Origin: Hyphomicrobiales bacterium
Lineage (GTDB): Bacteria; Pseudomonadota; Alphaproteobacteria; Rhizobiales; Rhizobiaceae
DNA: 64,000 bases
Direction of reading: 5' to 3'
NCBI GenBank assembly: GCA_900469345.1
Contig: UBWZ01000005.1
Location: forward strand, 29,037-93,036
The position numbers were made by a program, and so were the translations under genes. A model generated the notes under the pieces. That model saw only the letters and a list, made by a program, of their open reading frames with translations. It was not told the DNA's origin and did no database searches. Position 1 is the stretch's first letter; each line of letters opens with the position of its first letter. Shown one piece after another: positions 43,449 to 53,288 of this stretch.

Positions 43449-44501
43449 ATGAACGTCGTGACCGATCCCGCCCGCAAACTGACCATCCTGATCGCGTCTC
43501 CTCTGGAAGACGAGCATGTGGCGCGCATCAAGGCTTTCCGGCCGGACCGGTTCGACGTGATCCACGAACCGGACCTCTTGGGCAAACCCCGCTACGTTGC
43601 CGATCACGTGGGTGAACCCCGCAATTTGACCGAGGCCCAGAAAGCCCGCTGGGCTGAATGCCTGAAGCGCGCCGATATCCTCTTCGATTTCGACAGGCTG
43701 GATGCCCCAGCAATGCCCGTCAACGCACCGAACCTGCGCTGGGTCCAGGCGACCAGTTCCGGCATCGGCGAGTTTGTCCGTCGCACCGGCCTCGACAAGA
43801 GCGAGATCGCGTTCACCACCGCGTCCGGCGTGCACGCCCGCCCGCTGGCGGAATTCGCCATGCTCGGACTGCTCTATTTCTTCCGCGACGTGCCCTATCT
43901 CAACGCCGAGAAACAGGCGCATCGATACGAGCGCTACACGGCGCAGGGGCTGGAAGGCTCGCGCGTGCTGGTCGTCGGGCTTGGGTCTCTGGGGGCGGCG
44001 ATTTCACTCGACTGCGCCCGTTTTGGTGTCGAGGTGTGGGGAACGCGCCGGCGCGCCGGTGTCGAGGCGCCGGAAGGCGTCAGCCGGCTGATCGACCAGC
44101 GCGACATCAAGAGCGTGCTGCCGGAGGTCGATGCCCTCATCCTTGCCTGTCCGTTGACCGAGGAAACGCGAGGGCTGATCGGCGCTGCCGAAATCGCGGC
44201 ACTGAAGGCGGGGGCCGTCATCGTCAACATCTCGCGCGGTCAGGTGATCGACGAGACGGCGATGATCAAGGCGCTCGCCTCCGGCCATCTCAAGGGCGCA
44301 GCGCTCGACGTGTTCGAGATCGAGCCTCTGCCGAAAGAAAGCCCGCTATGGGATCTTCCGAACGTGCTGATATCGCCGCATTCGGCGAGTACTGTCGGGG
44401 CGGAAAACACGCGGATCGTCGACATCTTCCTCGACAACCTCGGCCGCTACATCGCCGGCCAGCCGCTTCGCAATCTTTATGACCGGGAAAGCGGCTACTG
44501 A
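43449..44501 (+). CDS. D-2-hydroxyacid dehydrogenase
   Basis: 350 residues from ATG 43449 with AAGGA just upstream. NAD(P)-binding motif VLVVGLGSLGAAISLDCARF, the catalytic Arg in NISRGQVIDE, a Glu near DVFEIEPLP and the catalytic His in LISPHSA. It interconverts 2-hydroxy and 2-keto acids (glyoxylate, hydroxypyruvate or a branched acid). At the end of the importer operon it would process a hydroxy acid released from the imported compound. Confidence 0.88.
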   Translation: MNVVTDPARKLTILIASPLEDEHVARIKAFRPDRFDVIHEPDLLGKPRYVADHVGEPRNLTEAQKARWAECLKRADILFDFDRLDAPAMPVNAPNLRWVQATSSGIGEFVRRTGLDKSEIAFTTASGVHARPLAEFAMLGLLYFFRDVPYLNAEKQAHRYERYTAQGLEGSRVLVVGLGSLGAAISLDCARFGVEVWGTRRRAGVEAPEGVSRLIDQRDIKSVLPEVDALILACPLTEETRGLIGAAEIAALKAGAVIVNISRGQVIDETAMIKALASGHLKGAALDVFEIEPLPKESPLWDLPNVLISPHSASTVGAENTRIVDIFLDNLGRYIAGQPLRNLYDRESGY

Positions 44502-44606
44502 GCCTACGTTCAGGACCCGAGAACGGTCGACGGGGCAAGTGCCAGCAGCCAGATTGGCAGGGCCCCGCAATAGGTCAAAGCGTCGAGACGGTCCGCGGGC
44601 TGGTTG

Positions 44607-45602
44607 TCACGGCGCTGCCTTCACGATCGGTCTGAGAGCATCGCCAAGCGCCGTGGCGCTCAAGAATGCGGCCTCGACCCGTCCTGCGATGCACCAGTCG
44701 CCGCAGGCCGCCAGGCGCGACACCTCATCGAGAAGGAAGGACTGTCCGGCTGGCCGCTCGACATTGGCATAGCGCCAACGGTGGATCACGGCGGCCTCCG
44801 CCTCAACAGCGGAGAGTGGAACGTAGCGTCTGGTGGCCTCCAGCATCCTTCGGCGAACATCGTCCAGGGGCTCTTCCAGATGCGCATCAGACCACTGCGC
44901 CGTCGCGTTGACCACAAGGCAGGGCGTATCGGACCGTCCCGGCTTGGAATTGTTGCGGGAGATCCAGCCGATTACCGGATCGTCGACCCGGGCGGCGGCG
45001 AAGGGAAGCATTGCATCCTCGGCCTGGCGGATCATCAGGGTAAAACAGGCGTTCATCCGCGTGTGTGCGAGCGCTGCGTGATGCGCAAAGCCGCCCGGAA
45101 GGAGCGCTGCCGACTGTGGGGCCGGCGCCGCCGCAATCACCCAGTCGAACGGCCCTTCGCGGCGATCGCCGGTCTCCACGAACCAGGTACCCGCAGCACC
45201 CGTGATCGCCTGCACAGGCGTGTTGGTCTGGATATCGAGACCCGCCGCCATCGATTTCGCAAGCGCGTTCATCGAAGGGCTCCCTACATAACGCGTGGCG
45301 TTGCCCGCCAGCTGTGCCGCGAGGTCGTTTTCGGGCAGCGTTGCCAGTGCGCCGGCCCAGGGTTGGACCACGCCGTCGGCCCGCACTGTTTCCAGCGCCG
45401 CACGGAAACGCGCGTCCCGGATGGTGAAATACTGCGCCCCATGATCGAAGGCCACGGTATCGGTTCGCCGGGTCGCCATCCGACCGCCGACGCCTCTGCT
45501 CTTTTCGAAAATCCTGACATCGGCACAGTCGGCCATCGCTTTTGCCAGCGTCAATCCGGCCATTCCCGCACCGATGATACCCAGCCGTTTGCGTCTCGCC
45601 AT
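44607..45602 (-). CDS. NAD(P)/FAD-dependent oxidoreductase, renalase-like
   Basis: 331 residues. The N-terminal dinucleotide-binding motif is RLGIIGAGMAGLTLAKAMAD, followed by EKSRGVGGRMATRR, typical of amine-oxidase-related renalase-like flavoproteins. Bacterial renalases re-oxidise isomeric dihydropyridine forms of NAD(P)H; whether this one does is unknown. Convergent with the dehydrogenase gene before it. Confidence 0.85.
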   Translation of the reverse strand: MARRKRLGIIGAGMAGLTLAKAMADCADVRIFEKSRGVGGRMATRRTDTVAFDHGAQYFTIRDARFRAALETVRADGVVQPWAGALATLPENDLAAQLAGNATRYVGSPSMNALAKSMAAGLDIQTNTPVQAITGAAGTWFVETGDRREGPFDWVIAAAPAPQSAALLPGGFAHHAALAHTRMNACFTLMIRQAEDAMLPFAAARVDDPVIGWISRNNSKPGRSDTPCLVVNATAQWSDAHLEEPLDDVRRRMLEATRRYVPLSAVEAEAAVIHRWRYANVERPAGQSFLLDEVSRLAACGDWCIAGRVEAAFLSATALGDALRPIVKAAP

Positions 45603-45967
45603 GTTTTATGATCCCCGCGGCACCTAAAACGCGCCAGTCGGATATACGTATCGTCGCCCAAAGCCGATCAGGCTGCCCTTCGGTTTCCCCGTCCGATGCA
45701 ACACCAGTCAAGACTCTGGCGCGCGCCAGGCCAGGAACATGGCCATGGCTATTTTCGAGAAAGCCTATCGGGGTTTCCTGCGGCTGCGGCCCCGTTTGCA
45801 AAGGTTATTCCGATGAAAACCCGGTTTTGTCCGGTGCTCCAAGCCCACCCTGGTCGGTCATCATCATGACGTCCGCCATGGCGGAATATTGCAGGTGAGA
45901 CAGCAGAGGCTTGGGCTGACCGCAAGGATGAGGAAGGCTGTGGCGCTGGTGCCGAGGATGCGGCCCA
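45603..45967. other. Region without a recognised gene
   Basis: Both strands have short open frames, but none has a credible start or family resemblance. The region joins the CoxG fragment at 45968, so it may be a rearrangement junction. Confidence 0.4.
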
Positions 45968-46146
45968 TCCAGCAAAGCTAGCCTTGACCGGGCCGATGCG
46001 CAGCGTGACCTTGGCGACCATGTCGGTATCGGACGTCTTCTCGATGCTTTCGCAGCCGGGTATGCACTGGCGCAGGATATCGACATCGTTCAGGCCCGCG
46101 TAGCTTTGCGCGATGCCTCGATGCGTTGTGTTCCGTTCATGTCCAT
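45968..46146 (-). pseudogene. Remnant of a CoxG-like (CO dehydrogenase subunit G family) gene
   Basis: From ATG 46146 the minus strand reads MDMNGTQRIEASR, then after a frameshift near 46105 AGLNDVDILRQCIPGCESIE, followed by KTSDTDMVAKVTLRIGPVKA and SFAG. This is the SRPBCC-fold CoxG N-terminus (usual form: LNDPEVLKQCIPGCESVEK). After SFAG at 45968 the similarity stops abruptly, so about two thirds of the gene is missing. The fragment is both frameshifted and truncated. No molybdenum hydroxylase genes, the usual CoxG neighbours, are nearby. Confidence 0.75.
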
Positions 46147-46457
46147 GATCGATCTCCCCTTATGCGTTTCTTTGGCCGCGCCGCCGGACCTCGATCATCT
46201 CCGCCACGATCGGATGGTTTGCTGCATCTACCGCTCAAGGGAGCGGCCCGGACCATCATCATTGACACTGGCCGCAGTGCGGCTCGGTGGCAGCCAGAGC
46301 CCTGTTTTCAGAACGAAGAAGGCGATCCTCGAGGGTCGGACCGCACTCACGTCCAGTCCCTCCGGCAGACCATCCAAAGTAAGACATTAGTTATTGATGT
46401 TTATCTTGCGCAAAGCCTTTCGTGCTAACGACTGTGGGAACGGGCGACAGGAGCGGC
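46147..46457. other. Gap upstream of the diguanylate cyclase gene
   Basis: About 310 bases between the CoxG remnant and the GGDEF gene. Short open frames show no family resemblance. The promoter of the cyclase gene should lie in the AT-richer stretch around 46380-46440. Confidence 0.4.
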
Positions 46458-48224
46458 ATGATGTTTAGGCTATCGGCGCAAGAAATTCGGGATTCGCTGA
46501 CGTTACGCTGGCAGACAGCGCTGCTTGTTGCGGCCGTCTGTGCAGGAGCCGTCGGGCTCTCCGCTGCCGGTGCCGCGCTCATTGCCCGCGGCAGCGCCGT
46601 GGCGGCGGCAGACCGCGAACTGGAGACCTTGGCCACAACCATGGCCGATCGGCTCGACCATCACATGTTCGAACGTTACCGCGAGATCAAGAACATTGCG
46701 TCGTTTCCCACGCTCCAGCAAATCTGGGAACGAGATCCCGCCGATATCCGCAGGAAACTGGAGTTGGTCCAATCGAGCCTTCCGGAATATGCGTGGCTCG
46801 GCTTCGCGACACCCGACGGCAATGTGCGCTCGGCAACGAAGGGGATGCTCGAAGGCGTTTCGGTGGCAGCCCGACCCTGGTTCATCAACGGGCTGAAGGG
46901 TGCCACAGTTGAAGATGTCCACGATGCAAAGCTCCTCGACAAACTTCTGCGCTCTTCGCCCGAGCAGGAACCGTTTCGCTTTGTGGACGTCGCGATCCCG
47001 GTAAGACTACCGGACGGAAAGCTTGCAGGGGTGCTGGGTGCGCATATGAGCTGGAGCTGGGCAGAAGACGTGCGCCGCACAGTGCTCAGTGCAGAGCAGA
47101 CTGAAGCCGGCGCGGACGTCCTGGTTCTGTCTCGCAGTGGCGAAGTGCTGCTTGGCCCGAAAGACCAGACACTTTCGGAGAATAATCCGAGCGACGCAGG
47201 TGGCGTGCGGATTTTTACGCAACAGACGCCAAACGGCGGGATGCGCACGGCTGTCGTCGCGACACAGGGCTACCAGGATTATCCGGGCCTCGGATGGCGG
47301 ATTGCCGCACGCAAGCCGGTCGCGGTCATTTACGTTCCGGCCAGCCGTCTTGTGTGGCAAATCCTCGCGCTCGGCGGATTGGCTGTCTTGGCCGCGACCG
47401 TTGTCGCGTGGTTTGTCGCCGGCACGGTGGCAAGGCCGTTGCAAAAATTGTCGGAACAACTTGATCCGATCGGACGGCGATCTGGCGCTACGTCCGTGGA
47501 AAGGCAGCATGGGTCCAAGGACGTTCTGCATCTTTCCGCCACGATCCGATCCCTGCTCCGCCGCGTCGGAGCAGCCGAGGCCGAGCAGCAATCGTCTTCG
47601 AGCACGATCGCTGCGCTGAAGCTGGAACTCGAAAACCAGGTCAAGGTGTCGGAGGAAAAAACAATGCGTTTCGGTGCGGATCTTCACGCACTTCGCATCC
47701 TAGCCGATACGGATTCCATGACGGGTCTGCTGAACCGCCGCGCCTTTCTGCCCTATGCGGAAGATGCCTTGAGCTACTACAAACGCTATCAGCGCCAGTT
47801 CAGCATCCTCATGTTCGACATCGACCACTTCAAACGCATCAACGATACATATGGGCATTCCGCCGGTGACGACGTGATCCGGGCGGTGGCAGATCTCATC
47901 AGCCAGGAAATCCGAAACACCGACAAGTTCGCGAGGTTCGGCGGCGAGGAATTCGTCCTCCTTCTCCGTGAGACGGACGCTGTCATCGCCGCGGATCTCG
48001 CCGAACGGTTGAGGGAGAAAGTGGCCGACCTGCGCGTACCGACCGGCGGCCGGGACATCACTCTCACGGTCAGCGTGGGCTGTGCCGTCGCGGACGAAAC
48101 GGGACGCGACGTGGAGGACTTCATTCAGCGTGCCGACGAGGCTCTCTATGCCGCCAAGGCTGCCGGCCGCAACAGGGTCAGGAGCTTCCGCGAGGATAGG
48201 CTTCAGGATCGATCCGCGGCTTGA
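46458..48224 (+). CDS. Membrane diguanylate cyclase, dCache-HAMP-GGDEF
   Basis: 588 residues from ATG 46458 (AGGAG upstream). A membrane helix at about 15-40, a periplasmic sensor of dCache type (about 45-290), a second helix (about 295-320), a HAMP-like linker with a coiled coil, and a GGDEF domain (about 415-575) with DIDHFKRINDTYGHSAGDDV and the active-site motif GGEEF. Makes cyclic di-GMP in response to a periplasmic signal. No clear RxxD inhibitory site precedes the motif. In a genome with alginate-like and RTX adhesin loci, it could influence biofilm formation. Confidence 0.93.
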   Translation: MMFRLSAQEIRDSLTLRWQTALLVAAVCAGAVGLSAAGAALIARGSAVAAADRELETLATTMADRLDHHMFERYREIKNIASFPTLQQIWERDPADIRRKLELVQSSLPEYAWLGFATPDGNVRSATKGMLEGVSVAARPWFINGLKGATVEDVHDAKLLDKLLRSSPEQEPFRFVDVAIPVRLPDGKLAGVLGAHMSWSWAEDVRRTVLSAEQTEAGADVLVLSRSGEVLLGPKDQTLSENNPSDAGGVRIFTQQTPNGGMRTAVVATQGYQDYPGLGWRIAARKPVAVIYVPASRLVWQILALGGLAVLAATVVAWFVAGTVARPLQKLSEQLDPIGRRSGATSVERQHGSKDVLHLSATIRSLLRRVGAAEAEQQSSSSTIAALKLELENQVKVSEEKTMRFGADLHALRILADTDSMTGLLNRRAFLPYAEDALSYYKRYQRQFSILMFDIDHFKRINDTYGHSAGDDVIRAVADLISQEIRNTDKFARFGGEEFVLLLRETDAVIAADLAERLREKVADLRVPTGGRDITLTVSVGCAVADETGRDVEDFIQRADEALYAAKAAGRNRVRSFREDRLQDRSAA

Positions 48225-48746
48225 CTGCCGACCTTAGAAAAGGCTGAGACCCAATACCGGGAGTGCGGGCGGGTCCTTTCGTCCTTGGATGGCCACATGC
48301 AGCCCAGGTCCAAGTCTGTTGTCGTCCTTATGGCCACGATCTAAAAGACAGCAGCCTGGCTGAGAACGCTGGCGCAGCACCCTGAGATCAGCACGGTTTT
48401 TTCCGGCTCGAGCTCCGGACGGATCCGCCAAGATCAAACGATGGCCGGCAAATTTGCCTTTGGCTCAGACGACAGAGCTTCTCTCGTCGCTGCCGGGCCA
48501 TCCTGTTCGCTTTCGAAACAGCTTGCCGGTCACATGCCGTTCGGTTTGCCGTTCCCCATCTGGCGACAAAGCTTCCCAGGAACGAGGGCTACCGTGACGT
48601 CTGCAGAGATGACAGATTTAGAAAATCTGGAAAGCAACCTGGCGCATGCCTGCAGACAAAAGACAACTCGCTGCCCGCAAACCGCTGCATGACGATGGAC
48701 GGAGACCGTGTTCTCGACCAACGCCGCGCACCTGAAAAGGCCCATG
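48225..48746. other. Region without a recognised gene
   Basis: About 520 bases. Short frames on both strands (such as 48234-48437 minus and 48441-48692 plus) have no family resemblance or convincing ribosome-binding site. Nothing else seen. Confidence 0.4.
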
Positions 48747-49784
48747 ATGGAAATCGGTATCGACAGTTTTGCAGCCATCCTCCCCGATCCGGCAACCGGC
48801 AAGGTTCCATCGGCCACCCGTCGCATGGCGGAACTGATCGAGGAAGTCGAAATGGCGGACAGGGTCGGACTGGACGTCTTCGGCATCGGAGAACATCACC
48901 GCGGCGAATTTCTTGATTCCGCGCCAACGATCATTCTCGCCGCCGCGGCGGCCCGGACAAGCCATATCAAACTGACCAGCGCGGTGACCGTCCTGAGCGC
49001 CGCCGATCCGGTGCGGGTGTTTCAGGAGTTTGCCACCCTTGACCTGATCTCCAAGGGCCGTGCCGAGATCGTTGTCGGCCGCGGGTCCTTTATCGAGGCC
49101 TACCCGCTGTTCGGTCTCGACACGCGTGACTACGATGATCTCTTTGCGGAAAAGCTCGATCTGCTGCTTGCACTGCAAGCTTCGACACATGTCACCTGGG
49201 ACGGGCGCTTTCGTCCGTCGCTGAAGGGACAGGGCGTCTATCCGCGTCCTCATCAGCCCCGGCTGCCGATATGGGTCGGCGTGGGCGGAACGCCGCAATC
49301 CTTCGCCCGCGCCGGTGCGCTTGGGCTCCCGTTGATGATCGCCATCATCGGTGGCAGCTTCGAGCGATTTCGTCCGCTCGTCGACCTCTACCGGGAAGCT
49401 GGGGCTCGTGCGGGGCACCGCCCGGAGATGCTGAAGATCGGCGTTCACGCGATGGGCTTCGTCGGAGAAAGCAATGCTGCCGCCAAGGATGCTTTTTTCC
49501 CTGGCTGGGCGCATCTGACGGCGAATATCGGTCGCGAGCGCGGCTGGTCGCCGCCGACGCGTCAGCAATTCGAAACCATGGCGGGGCCGCAAGGAGCGTT
49601 CCTGGTCGGCGACCCGACGACAGTGGCAGCCAAAATGCTGCAAGCCAGTGAAGTATTGGGCGGCGTATCGCGCATCACCTTCCAGATGAGCACGGCGGCT
49701 CTCGATACGGCCGCGATGCAGCGGTCGATTGAATTGCTGGGCACCGAAGTGGCGCCGGTGGTCAGGGCAGCGCGAGGCGCTTGA
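48747..49784 (+). CDS. Luciferase-like (LLM class) flavin-dependent oxidoreductase
   Basis: 345 residues from ATG 48747 (AAAAGG upstream; ATG 48744 and GTG 48708 are alternatives). Starts MEIGIDSFAAILPDPATGK, contains DVFGIGEHHRGEFLDSAP and GRAEIVVGRGSFIEAYPLFG, the bacterial-luciferase-family TIM barrel that binds reduced flavin. Such enzymes are monooxygenases or F420/FMN-dependent reductases. Upstream of a LysR and a pirin gene on the same strand. Confidence 0.88.
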   Translation: MEIGIDSFAAILPDPATGKVPSATRRMAELIEEVEMADRVGLDVFGIGEHHRGEFLDSAPTIILAAAAARTSHIKLTSAVTVLSAADPVRVFQEFATLDLISKGRAEIVVGRGSFIEAYPLFGLDTRDYDDLFAEKLDLLLALQASTHVTWDGRFRPSLKGQGVYPRPHQPRLPIWVGVGGTPQSFARAGALGLPLMIAIIGGSFERFRPLVDLYREAGARAGHRPEMLKIGVHAMGFVGESNAAAKDAFFPGWAHLTANIGRERGWSPPTRQQFETMAGPQGAFLVGDPTTVAAKMLQASEVLGGVSRITFQMSTAALDTAAMQRSIELLGTEVAPVVRAARGA

Positions 49785-49815
49785 CCAAGGTTCGATCGCA
49801 AACCGGGGACACGTG

Positions 49816-50742
49816 ATGGACATCGTTGATCTGCGGACCTTTGTCGAAGTCGCCGATGCCGGTGGTGTATCGCCGGCCGCACGCCGCTTGGGCATTTCGA
49901 AGTCGATGGTCAGTCGGCGGCTCGTGCGGCTCGAGCATGAACTGGGCGTTCAGCTTCTCGCCCGCACCACCCGTGGCGCTGGGCTTACCGAAGCGGGCGC
50001 GACATTTCGCGAGTATGCGGCAAAAACCTGTACCGAGATAGAAATAGCACGCGAGACGATCTCACCCGAAGGCGACCTGTGCGGACGACTGAGACTTGCC
50101 GTTCCGTTGACCTCGGGACCGCTGCATTTCGCGTCCGTGCTTGCCGACATGGCGCTCCATCATCCGCAGCTCCACATCCACGCCGAATATACCGATCGCT
50201 TCGTCGATCTTGTCGGAGAAGGTTTCGATTGCGCGATCCGGGTTGGTGCCTTGCGCGATTCCAACGTCGTTGCCGAGCGTGTGGGCGAAATCTCTTTCAG
50301 GCTTGTTGCGAGCCCCGGCTATATCCAACACCACGGTTCGCCTGAAACACCTGGCGAAATCACAGGCCACCACGCCCTCCTGGGCACGGAAGCCTGGCGG
50401 TTTCTCGAAGGCGGCAGGATCGTCACCGTGCAGCCGCAGGGTCGCTTCAGCTCCAACAACGGCGCAGCGCTCGCCAAGGCTGCGGCGGCGGGGCTCGGCA
50501 TTGCCTGGCTGCCGGATTGCGTCACCCATACATACCTGGCGTCCGGTGCGCTCGTTCCAATCATGACCCGCTTTCCATTACCCGTCGGCGACGTGCATCT
50601 TGTGCGCCCCTCCAGTCCGCATCCGCCACGCAAGGTGCGCATTCTCGCCGACTTTCTGGCCGCATCCTTTGAAAGGCTTCACGGCCAATCGGCTGCGGAA
50701 ATCGCTCTATCACCACCAGCCACCGATCCGGTTGCCGGATGA
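49816..50742 (+). CDS. LysR family regulator A
   Basis: 308 residues from ATG 49816. Winged-helix start MDIVDLRTFVEVADAGGVSP, then AARRLGISKSMVSRRLVRLE. The binding domain has YTDRFVDLVGEGFDCAIRVG. It is a close paralogue of the LysR at 58208, with long identical stretches. It lies between the LLM and pirin genes in the same direction, so it probably regulates that group. Confidence 0.92.
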   Translation: MDIVDLRTFVEVADAGGVSPAARRLGISKSMVSRRLVRLEHELGVQLLARTTRGAGLTEAGATFREYAAKTCTEIEIARETISPEGDLCGRLRLAVPLTSGPLHFASVLADMALHHPQLHIHAEYTDRFVDLVGEGFDCAIRVGALRDSNVVAERVGEISFRLVASPGYIQHHGSPETPGEITGHHALLGTEAWRFLEGGRIVTVQPQGRFSSNNGAALAKAAAAGLGIAWLPDCVTHTYLASGALVPIMTRFPLPVGDVHLVRPSSPHPPRKVRILADFLAASFERLHGQSAAEIALSPPATDPVAG

Positions 50743-50785
50743 AACGCGGCCCGCATACGGCCGACAGACTTTGAAAGGAAACCCT

Positions 50786-51721
50786 ATGAGCTGGAACCCT
50801 GCACTTGAACCGGGATGCCCTGACGATGTCGGTATCGACGCGATCGAGACCCTCATCATTCCACGCTCTCGCGACCTTGGCGGCTTCGAGGTTCGCCGCG
50901 CCCTGCCGGCTCCGAAGCGACAGATGGTGGGACCCTTCATCTTCTTCGACCAGGCAGGACCGGCCGAGCTGCTCACCGGACAGGGCATCGACGTCCGCCC
51001 TCACCCGCATATCGGTCTTGGCACGGTCACCTACCTCTATCGCGGCGACTTTCATCACCGCGACAGCACCGGAGCCGACCAGATCATCCGTCCCGGCGCG
51101 CTGAACTGGATGGTGGCGGGCCGCGGCGTATCCCATTCCGAGCGCACGACGGCCACCGCCCGGACCGGGCCGAACAGCCTGTTCGGGATCCAGACCTGGC
51201 TCGCTCTGCCGGAAAAGAACGAGGACATGGCACCGACGTTCAACCACTACGGCGAGGAGATGCTGCCGGTCATCGAAGATAACGGCGTGTCGGTTCGGCT
51301 CATTCTCGGCAATGCCTATGGCAAGACCGCGCCCGCAACGATGTTTTCCGAGACATTTTATGCCGACGTTACGTTGGGTCCGGGTGCTCGCCTGCCGATG
51401 CCGGACAATCACGAAGACAGAGGCATCTATATCGTCGAAGGCTCGATCTCGATTGCCGGTCAGGATTTCGAGGCACCTCAGATGATGGTCCTGCGCCCCG
51501 GTGACAGGATCACAGTGGCGGCCGGGCCAAAAGGCGCTCGCCTGATGATCCTCGGCGGCGCTACATTGTCGGGACCGCGCCACATCTGGTGGAATTTCGT
51601 CGCCTCGTCGCGGGAGCGGATCGAGGAAGCCAAGGCCCAGTGGCGGGCGCAGAAGTGGGGCGAAGGCCTGTTCGACCTGCCGATCGACGATCGCGACGAA
51701 CATATCCCGCTTCCAGAATGA
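50786..51721 (+). CDS. Pirin family protein
   Basis: 311 residues from ATG 50786 with AAAGGAAA upstream. The cupin metal-binding pattern RPHPHIGLGTVTYLYRGDFH and the following RGVSHSERT are characteristic of pirins. Metal ligands: two His of HPH, plus later His/Glu. Bacterial pirins are quercetin dioxygenases or redox-sensitive regulators. Genome neighbours LysR and LLM oxidoreductase suggest a stress or aromatic-compound response. Confidence 0.88.
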   Translation: MSWNPALEPGCPDDVGIDAIETLIIPRSRDLGGFEVRRALPAPKRQMVGPFIFFDQAGPAELLTGQGIDVRPHPHIGLGTVTYLYRGDFHHRDSTGADQIIRPGALNWMVAGRGVSHSERTTATARTGPNSLFGIQTWLALPEKNEDMAPTFNHYGEEMLPVIEDNGVSVRLILGNAYGKTAPATMFSETFYADVTLGPGARLPMPDNHEDRGIYIVEGSISIAGQDFEAPQMMVLRPGDRITVAAGPKGARLMILGGATLSGPRHIWWNFVASSRERIEEAKAQWRAQKWGEGLFDLPIDDRDEHIPLPE

Positions 51722-51809
51722 AGCCAGTGACGCGATCGCCCGGCCCCGGTCGATCACCGACACAAATTTTGCGACCTGTCGGGTCGCTGCAGAAAACGGA
51801 GACATTACG

Positions 51810-53060
51810 ATGAGCACCCAGTGGCCCCGCCTCGACTACCTTAGCTGGCGCGAGACATGTTCCGCCCTGCATCTCTACCTGCAGATCGTTGGCAAATACC
51901 GGCTCGCTCACACACCGTGGCTCAACCATTCCTGGAACGCGACCTTCTACGTTACCCCTGCCGGTTTGACGTCCTCTCCGATCCCGGATGGCTCCGGCAT
52001 CGAGATCGTCTTCGACTTTCACGACCATGCGGTCATCGGTTCTAACGGTGACGGGCTTCGCGCCTCATTCGCCCTGGGACCATCGACCGTTGCAGAGTTC
52101 CACGCCAACTTCGCCCGCCTGATCCTGGAACTCGGCGGCAGACCGGACTTTCATGGCCGACCCAATGAAGTCGCAGACCCCGTGCCGTTCGACGAGGATC
52201 ACCGGGACCGCCCGTACGACCGCGAGGCCGTCCGGAATTTTCATCAGGCATTGATGGCGATAGACCGGGTTTTCAAGGCGTTCCGGACATCCTTCATCGG
52301 CAAATCCAGTCCCGTGCATCTTTTCTGGGGGAGCTTCGATCTGGCCGTCACCCGATTTTCGGGCCGGCAGGCGCCCATCCATCAAGGCGGCATACCCGCA
52401 CTGCCGGACACCGTGGCGCAGGAGGCCTATGACCGCGAGGTGTCCTCGGCGGGCTTCTGGCCAGGCGGCGGCGGCCTCGATTATCCCGCATTCTACGCCT
52501 ACGCCTATCCGGCACCGGGCGGTTTCAGGGCGGCGTCGGTTCGGCCCGAGGCAGCGTTCTGGCATGAAGGGCTGTCGGAGTTCATCCTGCCTTACGAGGC
52601 GGTCCAGGCTGCGGCCGATCCTGACGAAGCGCTGATGGCATTCCTCGTCTCGACGTATGAGGCTGCCGCGGAGCTGGGAGGCTGGGATCGCGATAATCTC
52701 GAGTGCATGCAGGGCCAGCGCGGCAAAGTCCGGGAACTGGATGTGAAGGTTCAAAATACCGCCGCGGCATCTGTCAGCGAGACCGTGGAGCGGGAAGACG
52801 GGGCTTCGAAGGGTCGGTACCGGATCGTGGTAGAGGGCGTCGAAGCGGAGATGACCTACAGCCGGGCGGGCACGCAGCTCATCATCATCGACCATACCGA
52901 TGTTCCTGCCGCTTTGCGGGGCCGGAAGGTGGGTGAGCGACTTGTGCGTCAGGCGGTCGAAGACGCCCGACGCGAGGGTGTGTCGATCATCCCGCTTTGC
53001 CCGTTCGCTAAAGCCCAGATCGAGCGGCATCCTGAGTGGCAGGATGTCCTTCGCAGGTGA
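51810..53060 (+). CDS. DUF5996 protein fused to a GNAT (YjdJ-type) acetyltransferase
   Basis: 416 residues. Residues 1-310 match DUF5996, starting WPRLDYLSWRETCSALHLYL and including FWPGGGGLDYPAFYAYAYP. Residues about 325-416 are a small GNAT-like domain: VEGVEAEMTYSRAGTQLIII, then VPAALRGRKVGERLVRQAVE with the acetyl-CoA-binding R-x-x-G-x-G/A-like loop, then SIIPLCPFAKAQIERHPEW. The parts normally occur as separate proteins. The fusion is open through, with no stop between. Confidence 0.82.
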   Translation: MSTQWPRLDYLSWRETCSALHLYLQIVGKYRLAHTPWLNHSWNATFYVTPAGLTSSPIPDGSGIEIVFDFHDHAVIGSNGDGLRASFALGPSTVAEFHANFARLILELGGRPDFHGRPNEVADPVPFDEDHRDRPYDREAVRNFHQALMAIDRVFKAFRTSFIGKSSPVHLFWGSFDLAVTRFSGRQAPIHQGGIPALPDTVAQEAYDREVSSAGFWPGGGGLDYPAFYAYAYPAPGGFRAASVRPEAAFWHEGLSEFILPYEAVQAAADPDEALMAFLVSTYEAAAELGGWDRDNLECMQGQRGKVRELDVKVQNTAAASVSETVEREDGASKGRYRIVVEGVEAEMTYSRAGTQLIIIDHTDVPAALRGRKVGERLVRQAVEDARREGVSIIPLCPFAKAQIERHPEWQDVLRR

Positions 53061-53288
53061 GGTGATTTTGGCATTGAGGGATAGCCTGCAGACCGAACCG
53101 ACGCGATCTGAGAAACCGACAGATCCTGACGGCGGCTTTCTGGGACAAAGTCGACAACGCCGTCAAGGCCGCTCGACCTGAACTTTCAGAGCGTTGGTTC
53201 ACGTCTCACCCCGCGATCATTGTGCAGATGGCGGTCTATGCCACCTGTTCTCGCGCAATCGGACACTTAGCTGTTTATGGAGCTGGAC

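Noticed and set aside
44604..45611. Plus-strand 335-residue frame opposite the renalase-like gene
   Set aside because: Arg/His/Pro-rich shadow; the minus strand has a complete FAD-binding protein.
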